Positions 36,960-49,401 of a stretch of DNA of 64,000 nt are shown here, piece after piece (position 1 is the stretch's first letter; each line of letters begins with the position of its first letter). The notes below the pieces were generated by a model, which saw only the letters and a program-made list of their open reading frames with translations, was not told where the DNA came from and made no database searches. Origin of the DNA: Marsupella aquatica (Eukaryota; Marchantiophyta); NCBI GenBank assembly GCA_973895155.1, contig OZ316893.1, positions 14,384,001-14,448,000 of the forward strand. The letters run 5' to 3'. The position numbers were made by a program, and so were the translations under genes.

Positions 36960-37505
36960 ATAATTGTAGACCCCTGTCAGCTATCTCACTAACTGCAACA
37001 TCAACTATACATTAAAATGCTAAGGCAATTAGCCAGGGTTGCACTTATGCAGTGTGCGCTTACAAAGAGCCTACTTTTTGCAAAGTGTAGAAAGATCTGC
37101 CAGTGGGATTATTTATGTCAACTCTCGCATAACTGCAACATTGAGTCTACATTAAAATGCTATGGCAATTAGCCATTCACTTCTGGAGTGTGCACTCACA
37201 AGTAGCCTACTTTTTGCAAAGTGTGATAAAATTATTTGCCCATGGGATTGCCCCTGTCAACTATCTCATAACTGCAACATCCACCTACATTAAAATGCTC
37301 TGGCAATTCACCAAGGCTTCACTTATGGAGTGTGATAAAATGATCTTGCCAGTGGGAATACCCCCTGTCAACTATCTCATAGCTGCAACGTTGACTACAT
37401 TAAAATGCTATGGCATTTAGCCAGGGTTCCACTTATGGAGGTGTGCACTTACGAAGGGCCTACTTATGTGAAGTGTGATAAAATGATATGCCCGTGGGAT
37501 CATCC
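36960..37505. repeat. Satellite-like tandem array, about 140 bp x 4
   Basis: Four consecutive units start near 36970, 37112, 37250 and 37362. Each carries, in order, 'ctgtcaactatctcataact', 'gcaaca', 'ctacattaaaatgct', 'ggcaattagccagggtt', 'cttatggagtgtgca', 'agcctacttttt' and 'gcaaagtgtgataaaat' plus 'gcccgtgggat'. Unit 3 is shorter (about 110 bp) through an internal deletion. A diverged fifth unit lies upstream at 36710-36910. Confidence 0.85.
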
Positions 37506-37570
37506 AACATATATACAGTAGGTGTCCCGTGGCATGGTAGTAGGGGACTGTCTGTGATGATGGTACAGTA

Positions 37571-37587
37571 GTGTGTGTGTGTGTGTG
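37571..37587. repeat. (GT)n microsatellite
   Basis: About eight GT units between the satellite array and a 64-bp duplication. Confidence 0.85.
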
Positions 37588-37642
37588 GGTGATAAGGCAT
37601 GGTGTGGCGTGGGGAGCAACACGGCAACCGAGACCGTAGTTA

Positions 37643-37765
37643 TTTACCTGTCCCTTGTGGGCTGAGATCTGCCCGAGAAAAATGAGACAGATAGGATTTT
37701 GTTTAATTTACCTGTCCCTTGTGGGCTGAGATCTGCCCGAGGAAAATGAGACAGATAGGATTTTG
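37643..37765. repeat. Near-perfect tandem duplication, 64 bp x 2
   Basis: Copies at 37643-37701 and 37707-37765 carry 'tttacctgtcccttgtgggc', 'tgagatctgcccgag' and 'aaaatgagacagataggatt' with a single visible substitution. This is a recent duplication. Confidence 0.9.
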
Positions 37766-38082
37766 GTATGCTCACAGATGTGAACCGGTCCCAAAGAGCT
37801 TTGGCGTGCACAAACTGGACCGTTCCTGTCTCGTGTTCCGTTATTTCTGCCTGGAGTACTGTTACTTGCAGCGCGCGTTTATTACTCGAGCGTCTGTGCA
37901 GTAAGGGGAAGGGGCAGTTGATTGAATTCAATGTGATTAGACGAGGGAAAGGCTTTTAGCGCCGCTTCCTGCCCCTGCCCTCTGCCTGCATGCATGCATG
38001 TACTGTAGTACACAAACGCTGAGGAGGAGAGTGGCCTTGAATGTAACCTGAAACCCATATTATATTGGCAAACAGCAATTTG
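37766..38082. other. Non-coding stretch
   Basis: No gene recognised. A short 'gcatgcatgcatgt' run lies near 37988. Confidence 0.4.
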
Positions 38083-38121
38083 ATATGGGGTTTTCATATG
38101 GGGTTTTCATATGGGGTTTCC
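38083..38121. repeat. 13-bp tandem repeat x 3
   Basis: Three copies of 'atatggggttttc', the last ending 'tttcc'. Confidence 0.9.
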
Positions 38122-41100
38122 TGTAATATTCCATTCCATCCATTCCATTGTTTGGAATGTAAACTAAAACCCACATTATGTTTTATATGCGATATTATGA
38201 TTTGATGGTGGTTTTATATCGTTCGAGATTAGATAAGTAACATACAATATTGCTACTTGATTGTGGGTTTTAGCGTTTTAGAAAAGCTGTTTCTCAGATG
38301 GATCGTAATTTTGTGATCATGTAACTCGTGTATGTATTTAGTTAGTGTCGAGACCCAAAGTGTGATCATTTAGACAAGAAACAGTTACTATGTGAGTTCA
38401 CAATAATTTCTGAAAATGGCTCATCCAAGTTGCAATGATCCACCACACTTTTCTGTTAAACTTTGTGATCCATTTCTTTTTGCATTTTCACATATAAAAC
38501 TTTGGACATGATGTGCAAAAAGAAAAGGAACATTTTACTGTCAATTTCACAACAGTATAAATAGTAAAAAATTTCTGGAGCCCTTATGCTTGACCCTGGT
38601 TGGGCAGGATCAATTTTCAGGTGTTCTTCCCCTCTTGTCTTCCAAAAAATCAGGGAAATATAGTGTTCCTTTTCTGAACGAAATTCTACTTTCAATTGAG
38701 CATACAATCGTTTCCAATGCCATGAGCTTAAAACCAAAAATAAACTCGAGTAGGTTGGCATAATGAGTGCTCTGGTATATTTTCGAAAATTAACCCACCC
38801 GGTCAGTACATTTCAACTACTAGAAATCGTCCCCAACGAATTCTTTTAAGCTGATCGATTTTCGTACACCTGTTCTTATTTACTATGTAATAAAAAGTTA
38901 TCACAAGAGTTTTGGAATGTTATGGTTAGGGAAGTTAAGCAAACGGTTTATTTTCTACTATCAATGATGAACATATATTTCCCATGTCTTCATTACCAAT
39001 TATTTATGCATGATTGCCCGTCGTGCTTAATTTCATGTAACTACTACCTCAAGTGACCTTCAGTGTGGCCCAGCTCATGAGGGAGCTCATGCTGAGGGAC
39101 AGGCAACCAATGATAGACTTGCACGCCATCATCGAGATCCAAACCTGCAAAGGTCGTCATGCTCTTGTTCATACAATCGAATACCATAGTGCCATCCTGT
39201 AAAATAATTACTAAAATTTTGATCCAGATTTCTAATGGTTGTCATGCTATTCTTTTGAAAACCAAATACTAATGTCAATTGAGTCCGTGCACAGAAGGAA
39301 TAATTATGGATCAAGACCTTCAATTGCTATTGTTTTGAAAATCAATACAGTGGTAACCATCCGGGTTCAGTCCCTAAATTATTTTGGAATTGAAACATAA
39401 TTATCATGTGTCTCATTATTTTCTTATGAAAAACAATTTATGTTCTGTGCAAACTGGGATAGTACTATGGTATGAGTTGAAAAAATTGCATGTTCTATTG
39501 GCCTACTTGGGTCCAGGCCTGGTTATCTCTGGTAGGATGCTAGATATTGTCCCACCTGATAGTATGCTGGGTTTCTTTTCTCTGAATGAAATTGTCCATT
39601 CAGGATACACATTTGCAAAGGTCATGACGGGTTTTGTGGAATTTTTGCAAATATTTAAAAAATGCCATCCATAAATTTCTATATGAGATGTATGTCTAAA
39701 AAAATCACAAAGAGGAAATCGAGCATGAAACTCCTTTGAGGAGAGATTTGTTTTTCATTTTCCCCCAAAACAACCAAAAGCATATGCATGGGGTGTAAGG
39801 TGTCACCAAGGCCAAGGGGTTGAACAGACTAGTTGCATTTACCCCCAAGTGACTTGAGCACAGGGGGAAGCACATAACCAGAGTTGGAGTGCATTCGAGT
39901 AGAAACTGAGAGTGAGGGGGGTGCGAGGTTCCTGCTCATGCTTTCATTTTAAGCTTCACCCGATGGGTCAGATAGTGCTTAATAAGGCATCTCAATTCAT
40001 GTTACTGGTGATAGCTTTTGGCCATAAAGAAATGTCCCTAGCTTTTCTCACAGGGTTGTGTGAAGGGTTGTTAAAGTTTTTTCAGTAGCCTCTACAATGA
40101 TTTATGGTTGGCATATTGTGATTCTTCACAGATAATAATAATTGAGTACTGTGAATTTGTAGTCCATATATTTTTTGTCTGCAACCCCATCTGTAACCTT
40201 AACCCAAGTAATCCAGGTAGGTCAAGTTTTGAGGTTGAGATCCCTTATGATTTATTGACTTCCATGCTTGTTTTGAATTTAGCCAAAACATGGCACATGG
40301 CCCTTTTCAGCAGACTCCATTTTTAGGGGCATTTAGCCTCATGTAAAGCTTTCAGGTTGTCACGTCTGCCATTTAATGTACTCGTGATTTCCCATGAAAC
40401 TGCCTGCATATGTTTCCAGCCCACCATTGTCTGGAGGTTTAATATGGCATTGCACTCCAATTTGTTAGAATTAGTTATTATTTGTGCCAATCAGATTACC
40501 ACTATGACACCAATTGCGAGAGCTTGGTTCTTGCTAGTGCTTTCATTTTAAAGAAGCGTCACCTAATCCCTCAAACTCCCCACTTAATGCATCTTCAAAC
40601 TTGGCAGTGCCGAAATCTTTCTTTTTTAGAACACGCACTGCCCGTGCCCGGATTTGCCACCCAACAAAATTGCCGGGAAGCGGAGTAGAGTGAAAGCGGG
40701 AAGGGATTTAATTTAAAGCTGATCTTATGACAAAAATACTTTTAATATCTGACCGGGCAGGGCAGCCCTGAATGGGCGGTGTCTGGAGCAAATAATAGTA
40801 AGACAGTGGATAGGAATTGATGGTGAATTGGTCATGACTAAGACGAATTCAAAATGACTTAAGTGACTGTTCTGATGTAGGTACATTAAGTACATAAGGA
40901 CATACCTGACGAGAGAGGGTTAATGGGTCATTCAGCTTTTGGGCATATTATGTTGTCCTTCAATGACAAGGCATCATGAAGGGTCCGTCAACGACAAAGG
41001 AGAGTCTTCTCATGACACAGTAGTGGAGTGATAAGACAGGAGTAATGTCAAAATCACACCCCTTAGAAAAGAAAAATGTGGACAAAAATCACATCTCAAG

Positions 41101-42984
41101 GTCCAAAACAATGAAAGGAGAGAAACCGTCTCTTGACCATTGGATGTGATGTGATCCAATGCTTATCAATGCAAAAGACGCCCCCTAAGAAACCAAGGGT
41201 ACTGATGAACTTGCCAATATCGGTTTTAAATATGGCTATCTAAAACCGTCGTGTCAGGCTGATAACCTATTAAGTGTATGGAAAGTTGTCATAATAATAG
41301 TGTGAAGAGAATTTCTTTTAAGTACAGATTAGAAATTAACTACAGTATGTATCCACTGCTGGTGTCTCAGCCAAAATGAGGTGCCTGGTAAAGAACCTTA
41401 ATCTAAATTTAGTTCCTTGCTTACTTAGGCAGGCACTTCAGGTAATCAGTGGTCAAATTCTTGGACTTCATGCTTTATTAACAAGCAAAGCATTCTAAAC
41501 AAAATACCTCCATAAGAGAACTTTTCCTCCTAGGGGCCCCACATCACATCCTCACCTAAGGTTTGGGTCCTGCTAGCTTTGCACATTGGCCATTTCATCT
41601 TACATTCAAGAGGGGTTCCAGTCCCCTCCCCCTCAAAAGATAGCAACAATAACAACCTTCTTCAACCTCAAATATGGCCGTATGAATTGCCCCCCCCCCT
41701 CCCTTCACCACACTAGTGCCTTTCCCTCCCCTTATGCATGCTATGATCTTTCCCAGACATTCACCCCGGCCGTGGTTTCGAAAGTGGTAGCTCTTACCGC
41801 TAGGTGGCTGCCTTTGTTGGGGCGGAAAGAGGTGATAGAGGCTATCAACCAGGGGGGCTTATCTTGGGTTATTATTTCAACCAATAATAAAGAAGAATGA
41901 CTGATGATTCTTCTAGAATGTTTATAACTTCAAGTCATACACTTCAAAACATAAGAAAATAACTCTTCATGCAAGAAACAAATATTTCATCATAGGTTTC
42001 ATTGGAATGATGCATTCATATTTCTCGTTTGCTATGACCATCCACATCTCAATTCACTATACCTTTGGGGTTCCCGTACCCTGGGTCACCTTTTGACTGG
42101 TTATTTCTAAGTAGAGTTTTCGTTTTGAGGGGTTGAAAAAATCATACTGGTGACTCACAAGGAGAAGGCACAGGGAATAATTAACTCACCACTGCTGGTC
42201 ATGATTCATTTTATGAAGGATCCCTACAGCAGTTAGGGGCCTTTTACAAAAAAACGTTTTTGGTCATGGTACATTAAACCGAGGAACATTTAGTGTAAAA
42301 GATGAGTTCATTTAATTTCTACTTTTTCCTGTAAAGGGACATAATTGTGCTCTTCAAGGAGGGCGTTCTGTTTTAACCCAGGACTGTACCTCTCCACAAT
42401 TGAGAGGGTATCTGTACTCATAAGTATTTAATTATTAACCAGCGCTCCTGCCATTTCCATGGATTTTCATGGTACCAGTGTTACAATTATAGGCATGTGC
42501 GAGATTCATGAGCGTTTATTTGTAAGTGCCACTGGAAGGCTTTACTCCTCCTTGTCATTTTCACCTGGATTTTACCTTACCAGCCTGACAATTTTGCTTC
42601 ATTACACATCGCGTAACTTCAGTTTTTTGGTAGACCTAATATGGTGGGTGTTCTGGTACCTGTCATTGCAAAAAGTTGAATTAAATGTATGGATTTGGTT
42701 GGAAATTTTGAATTTCTTGACTAACCTTTCATACTTGATTTTTCCTATCCTGCTACTTCCTATAAAACAGGCGGTACCATACAAATGTCTGTGGTGCCTA
42801 GTTAGAAAAGTTCATAGATATTTGATTTTGGGGGTTTTGTTTGTTCTTTGTGGTGGTAGTCAGCCTTCGCCACAGGACTCCATTGAGTGAACTGTGCTCG
42901 TGGTCACCTTTCCATAAAACAATGAATTTTTTACAAAAACTTTGCAAAGGTTGCACAATGAGCTTCATGACCATTTTAAAGCAG
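38122..42984. other. Non-coding AT-rich stretch
   Basis: No gene recognised. The segment 40060-40260 resembles 19900-20050. The remainder is AT-rich with only short random-looking frames. No LTR or long inverted repeat seen. Confidence 0.4.
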
Positions 42985-43000
42985 CCCCCCCCCCCCCCCC
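42985..43000. repeat. Poly-C tract (16 C)
   Basis: An uninterrupted C run; the length is uncertain. Confidence 0.9.
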
Positions 43001-44080
43001 TGAACCGCAATGTGGGAGCTAGTCTTTCGTTGCTCAAACTCCTGCAGCCAATATCACTCCATCTCCACTAAATTGCTGGTCCATAACGGTGAAGGCAAGC
43101 CAGGATGGGCCAAAGACACATGAGGATTGGACAAGGTTTCAAGTGAGGTGTTTGGCTGGGCAGGGCTAAGGCAGTGAACCCTCATCTGTTACTTTTGATG
43201 TTTCTGTTGCCATATATGCTATAGATTGAGTATCCCTGACATCAGCTCATTATACCTTATCACTTATGCTCAGTAGTCGGACCTAAGCTTGTAGCCCCCT
43301 GTGATTCTCAAATCCAAACATGATGCCCCTGGGTTACTCCTTATTGAGTATGCTATATTAGTCCCATCAAGAAAACTAATTACACCAATAACTATGGCAT
43401 CCTTTGTTACCATGGTTCAGCTGATATTCATTGTTGTGGACAGACAAACAAACCAAAGGATGCTTCTAAGGACCTTCACCAGCTTGGAAGAACAGCATGT
43501 GTTGGAGAAGCCTTCAAACTCATCTCCTTCCCACACCATGACTGGGCAGGCTCCCAACCATGACCACATGGAAGAGGCAGCAAAGAGGCAACAAAGTGGG
43601 CAAGAAGTCCATTTCAAAAGAAGAGGATCCAGCGGGACCGAGGTTGCCTGCCGCCAGGGCCCCATTAAGTCTTTTGTTGGTTGATTTTCATCATAAACAC
43701 AAGAGGAGAACACTGATATATCAATCACGACTCATCCAAATATTATTTTCTTTCACTCCTATTTATTTGAAATTTTATTTTTCAGTTTTCTATTGTTTTA
43801 TAGTTACAGGACCTAGCTATTTTTTTTTGCTTGCCTCAAACACAAATAGTCAGATTTGGTTCTTGCAAATTGTGGCAAATCAGGCTGATGTGGCTACACA
43901 TGCATCCAGAAATCTAACAATAGTGTATATTAAATATGAGATTTTTGGAGTATTTTTGAGTATGAGTGTCATGTCATTAGTTCACCAGGGGCAATTTTGC
44001 GCTAAAAATATAGCTCTCACTACATTCCACTAGAAGCCCCACCTATAGTTTTAATTTTTTAATGAAATGACAAAAAAAGG
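43001..44080. other. Non-coding stretch
   Basis: Open frames up to 157 codons occur, but without domain, codon-bias or splice support. Confidence 0.35.
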
Positions 44081-44256
44081 TTTTTAGTGTTAGAGGGTCA
44101 GAAGTTGGGAAGCTAGTGGGAAAACCTGCAAGATAGGTCTCCTGTTGACCTAGGCACTGGCCTGGGCATTTTTAGTGTAAGAGGGTCCTGCAATGGGAAG
44201 TTTGTGGGAAAGCCTGCAGGATAGGTCTACTGTTGACCTAGGCACTGGCCTAGGCA
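44081..44256. repeat. Tandem duplication, 88 bp x 2
   Basis: Units 44081-44168 and 44169-44256 both run 'tttttagtgt(t/a)agagggtc' through 'ataggtct' and 'tgttgacctaggcactggcc'. Identity is high (about 85-90% by eye). Confidence 0.88.
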
Positions 44257-44322
44257 ATATACTGAACAATACCTTTGTATAGTGGAAGCTGTGACTTATA
44301 TTGCCAGTGTCCTCAAAGTAAA

Positions 44323-44451
44323 ACCTGGTGGATCCAGGTCTCCATAGTCAGTTAAAATGTTCTTTAACAAAAGAATAAAAAAGTGGGACGTGGTGGATCC
44401 AGGTCACCATCATTAGTCCAGAATGTCCTTAAACAAAATTAAAAAACTGGG
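44323..44451. repeat. Tandem duplication, about 65 bp x 2
   Basis: Units 44323-44387 and 44388-44451 share 'tggtggatccaggtc', 'aatgt(t/c)c', 'taaacaaaa' and 'aaaactggg'. It lies directly next to the 88-bp duplication but is unrelated in sequence. Confidence 0.85.
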
Positions 44452-46718
44452 CAAGAAGTGAGTATTTTGTCCTCCCACAAGTTAGGAGGGGACAGAGGAG
44501 GTTTATCATTTAAAGAAACCCTTACGAGCAAAGCCATGATTACAACACCACTGTAGCCCAATTCAATATTAATACTAAGAGGGACTGTTCACTCCACAGA
44601 CTTTTAGAATTCCTGCAATTTAGCTTCCAGATAGACTCTCACAAGTCCAAATGATGTCGTTCACTGTAATATAATGGGGAGGTCAGCGTTGCGCATGTAG
44701 GTGAGTAGGGTCAGGAATTCATGTGCTGCGATTTAGTCAGTAGTTGGGTCATGCTTCAAACACAGAAAGAGGAAAGAATCCCAACAACCCACACCATTCC
44801 TCTCCTCCCTTTTCGAAGTGTCTTCTCCTGCAAAAGTAAGGGAGCCCTCCAATCAACTGCTGAGAGACTCAGAGACAGTCGACTGAAGTCCACTGGCCTC
44901 AAATCGAGAGAGATGGATTTCTCAAACAATGCCCACATGTCCTACGAGCAAGTGTTGAACTGGAGAGAAAGAATTGCAGATTAACTCGTAAAACGTGGGA
45001 TCTGAATGATCAGAAGGAGCCTGAATTCGATTCCAGTAGAAGTCGCAGATGCAATTGAAATCGTCTTGGGAACACCTCTATTTACGCTGCACGCATTTTG
45101 CTTACTTTTCATCCGAGCTTGTTTCTTGATGTCAGCTCGACATGAGTTCCCATTCCTGAGTAAAAATTTCTGCCTCTCTTCGATCGAAACTCTACAGTAG
45201 ACCAACTGAAGGGAAGGGGTACGTATCGAGTTTCGAACAAGGAGAGGGACCGAACACTGGGTAGAGCACAGATTAGACTTTTCTACCAGGAAAATAGTAG
45301 ACGTACTGCGTGCTGCTTGCAAATAAGAAAGAAGGCAGAGCTAGACACGGGGCAAGTTCGCGGCTGCCGCCAGTCTGCCAAGATTTTGGACTCAAACCCG
45401 AAATGTCAAAGCTGAAGAAGAAAAGTGCAGGGATTTGGACTGTCGACAGAGGTAGTAAGATTCTCTTGCAGAACTTACGAGCTAGCCCAGGTTTGATTCC
45501 TGCTCAGAAGCTACAGGGGCTAAGAGTCTCGCCTAGTTTGCAAAAGGGCTGCCTGCTGCCTGATGATGGATCAATGGCGACAGTGTACGCAGACATGAAC
45601 ATGCTAAAAAATGGAGGAAATCTCGTGAACGCGCAAGGCCGCAAGCACACAGTGAGAGCAAAACTAGCTACAGCAGTAGCCACTAAAGCCTTGGTGTAGT
45701 CAAACCTTGGCACACTTGGGTAGCCAGCTACCGCAGCTAGAGAGCAGCTAGCGAGGCAGAGAGAAAAGTGGGGAGAAAATAGAATAACTCTTCATGAGCA
45801 CATTATTATTGCAGAAAGCAACAAGGTCTTGTGGAACACTACTGTAGCAGATAAGGTGAAAGCGGTGTTAAAGAGTGGGCAGTGAGACCTCAGACGATCA
45901 TGCAGGGAACGTAGTAATACTGTTCCTTGTTCCAGACAGATCCATGCAGCTTATCGTAGCTCGCCGCATGCTTCGTGCTCTACTCCTCGCCCTGCCATTT
46001 TCCCCTGCCCCGTTCTCTCCTTTGTCCCATTGATCCATCCACTCGCCCGGATGAAGCGCTTGAAAAGGAAGATGGTGGCATACTGCTGGTATGGTATTGT
46101 ACACCTGCTGATGGCTTATCATGAGCAGGTGCGAACATTGCGTTTATTACTACATAATATTTATGATAGCTATTCCAGTCAACAAACGTAGTCCACGCAG
46201 CAGCAAACCAGGGTTTTGGTGGGTCCTAGCCTCCGAGCAATTTTTCGTTCGGAAGCGGAGAAGGGAGGGAGGGAGACCAGGCTGGGGACAAGGCGAATCT
46301 CTCAAAGGCTCCCTCTTGTCTGGACGGATGATATGACTTTCTGAGCAAGGCCAGCACAGTGCTTGCTGCATGCATTTTATATTACTGGAACGATGAGTCG
46401 GTAGCTTTATCAGGAGTATCTCGTCCACAGGACACAGCAGACTACAGCAGCAGCAGCCAAGGAGAGGAGCAGAACAGGCAGGGATTGAAAGGGCAGGCAC
46501 GCCAGATAATTGTGTGAGAACAACCAAGTGGAGAGAGGCTGGAGAGGTGTACGCGATTTTCGTGAATCTGGACAAACGTCTAGAATTCCAGGTACCAGCG
46601 ACAGTCTGGCAACTGACTTCATGCTTGGATCTTCAAGTTGTCTTGAGACAAGTCCCTTCGTAACACGATGCCCTGGGATTCACTTCCAATCACTTCCTCC
46701 TTTCAAACTCTGCGCATC
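44452..46718. other. No gene assigned
   Basis: GC-richer than the preceding DNA, with several frames of 80-140 codons on both strands (for example 45310-45699 plus). None has a recognised domain or phase-consistent exon chain. A short unannotated gene cannot be excluded. Confidence 0.35.
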
Positions 46719-46750
46719 GATGATACTATTCCAATTGGAATAGTATCATC
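46719..46750. repeat. Perfect 32-bp palindrome
   Basis: Two 16-base arms with no spacer: gatgatactattccaa followed by its exact reverse complement, centre AATT at 46733-46736. Sequence on either side is not palindromic. Confidence 0.95.
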
Positions 46751-47535
46751 CCGTCCTTGGGAAACTTCGTGGGTTCCCAAGTGCCCTTGGCGGTCCTCAA
46801 AGGATCCCGTCAGCGACATTGCAGAACCCTTCTCGAAAATTGCGACGCTGGGATCCTCGAGCACAGCTAACTTATTCATAATACTGACTCCCACTACTCC
46901 AGCTGCGCTCCCACTCTCTTCTTCCGACACTTTGTCGGTACATCTCGCGTTGCAAATGTGTCCCATTTGTAGACCCTCAACTCAGCAACAAGTCTGATTT
47001 GCTTTCGCAGCAATTCCAGAGTGGAGAAGAAAATTGGAGTAGACCTTGCATGCTGGATCATTAGAATGCTCCGTGGACTTCCAAAACCTAGGCCGCAGCC
47101 GTTCCTGAAATGCGGGCCATCGATGGTGCCATGTTGGCCCTCAGCATTAATCGCATCCACAAATTGCCCCCGGTGACCACAATTGCACAATCTTGGTCGA
47201 GAATGTGGCTGGAAAATGCAGCGATGTGCATTTTGCTGATAAGTAAGAGTTGGATTGTTAAAAACCCACTTACTCCGCTGCCAAGCCAACTGCTTCAAAG
47301 ACTTCCCATCATTGCAAAAAGCTTTTGAGTTCAGAAAAACTTGAAAAACCTTTCTGTTTATCAAATTCCGTTTTTCCACGTGAACTCAGACGAGAATCTG
47401 CATCAAATTCAAAACAATCAATAAATCTTTTCTGCACAATACTAAATCAACCCAAAAACGAAGTGAACACTTTTGAAATTGGTCTCGTTAAATGAACGGG
47501 CAGACTTAACTGATTTACTGTACCTAATTTGTCCT

Positions 47536-47569
47536 GTTCTTCTTCTTCTTCTTCTCCTTCTCCTTCTTC
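47536..47569. repeat. (CTT)n/(CTTCTC)n simple repeat
   Basis: A pyrimidine triplet run, 'ttcttcttcttcttcttctcc' type, partly interrupted. Confidence 0.85.
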
Positions 47570-49401
47570 AATGTCATCTGTAACTTCATCCAATAGCACT
47601 CATCATGAAAACAAGTTTACCATGAAGAATTCAAACAAGATCATCCTAAGTACAGTAGGTATGCGAAATGGTCGGTACTATTGAAAGAGCTCAGCAATTT
47701 CCTCTACAGAATGCCATGGACCCTGCATACCAGCTTCTCCTCCCTTTGTCCCCAATTTCTTCAACCAATTTTGAACTGACCATGGACCCAGAATGGACCC
47801 TACTGCATCTGCCATGTACCCTGCAGCTGCTCTCCATCCCCTATTTCTTCAACCAATTTTAAACGTGCTGGTTTCTTAAAAGCTTATCTTTGCCCTGGCA
47901 GACCCAGCGCTGGGAGAAGGTCTGCAAACGAAAACACGGCCTTGTTTCTCTGCTTAAGTATTTGGTCAGAGCTGTTTTGAGTGCTGGTGGTACACCCTCC
48001 AATAGATTCGGTTAGGCCTATCAATACCCAGCCTTAATAAATCTAACAGACAAAACGATTGCTCGGATCTTGCTTCCAAGACGTGGACACTCTCTTGTGC
48101 TCCACACAATCCACATGTGCACTAACAAGACTATAAAGTGAATGCTTACCTTAAATTTGGAGATGTCCATGATAGTTTCAGTCATCTTGAGTAAGGGAGT
48201 ATTCTTCCATGACGCTTCCCACTTCTTCCACTGCTGCTTCCTGCTTTTGTATCATAACGATTTTCAGAACTTATCGTAATGTTTGGTTAAACATGCTTCA
48301 CTTCGATGCACTGTCTTTCCTCCTTTTCGAGAATGTCGAATTTTCGATTCCAGGTTTTGTGGAATGAAGTGTGAGGCATCGCCCTCTTTGAATGGGCGAG
48401 AAAAGCTGTCTTCGCTACGCTGCAGTCGATCTAAATATGATGACGGCATTTTAACTAGTGATGCTAAGTGTTGGGATTAGAGCAAACCAGTGGGATGGAT
48501 AGGCATGACTTAACAAACTTATTGTAAAATTAGTGGTGGCCAGTGATTCAAACTTTCAAGACGTCTTTTCATTGGACTCGTCTTTGGAACGCAGAAACGT
48601 CGTCCGCAGAATGATGAAAAAGCATGTTCCACTCATACTCCAGGTATATAGCACTGAATATCATGTCAAATCTAGAAACAAGTGTCTGACAGGATAGGAG
48701 AGATTCAAAGCCAACGGAGGAACGTATCCCATCCGAACTGCCTCTCTACCAGCCAGTCCACAAGCCTGAACTTCGTCAATTGCAAGGCCATACTTTTTGA
48801 CGAGATGTGTAAATCGTTACCTAGAAATATCAAGGATTCGAGCTTGAATTCGAAATTCGCTTGAATTCGAAATTCTCCAACCTCCATTCCATAGAAATTT
48901 ATTCATGAGTAATCCGAGGTCCCAAGTATCAAAACAATGAGCTCTGCATGATGTCATGAAAGAGCATGAAAGATTTTGAAGAGAGGCCATTATTCGGAAA
49001 GTTTCCAAACCTACCTCAAATTCCACGCGCTGACCATGCATAAGTGCTGCACTGCAACAACCAAAGAGGCATCTCCATAAACACGCAGCAATAACACAAA
49101 CGGGCTGTGCCAAGCAGACTCTGTTATACTTAACCCCTAGTCTAAAGGTGGCTGGTGCTGCATATGGCACGACTACATCATCAATTCTTGTACTGCGTAG
49201 ACGTGGCAATACAACATCATGATCTCTGAATCCTGATGCTGGTATAGGATGGGGCGGGATGAGATCATCTACGGAGAAACACGTATTATGCAGTTTTAGG
49301 CCAGATACAAAGAAGGTATATAAATATAAGGAACGCCAGTACAGACCATTTGATATGAGGTCAAAACAAGGTCTGAGAGAAGAATCGCTTCAAAGCATTA
49401 C

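Noticed and set aside
36960-37505. CRISPR-like spaced repeats
   Set aside because: Units are directly adjacent and diverged along their whole length, with no unique spacers of even size; this is a plant tandem repeat.
45489-45515. 'ggtttgattcctgctc' as a possible tRNA T-arm
   Set aside because: No acceptor, D-arm or anticodon stem could be paired upstream at tRNA spacing.
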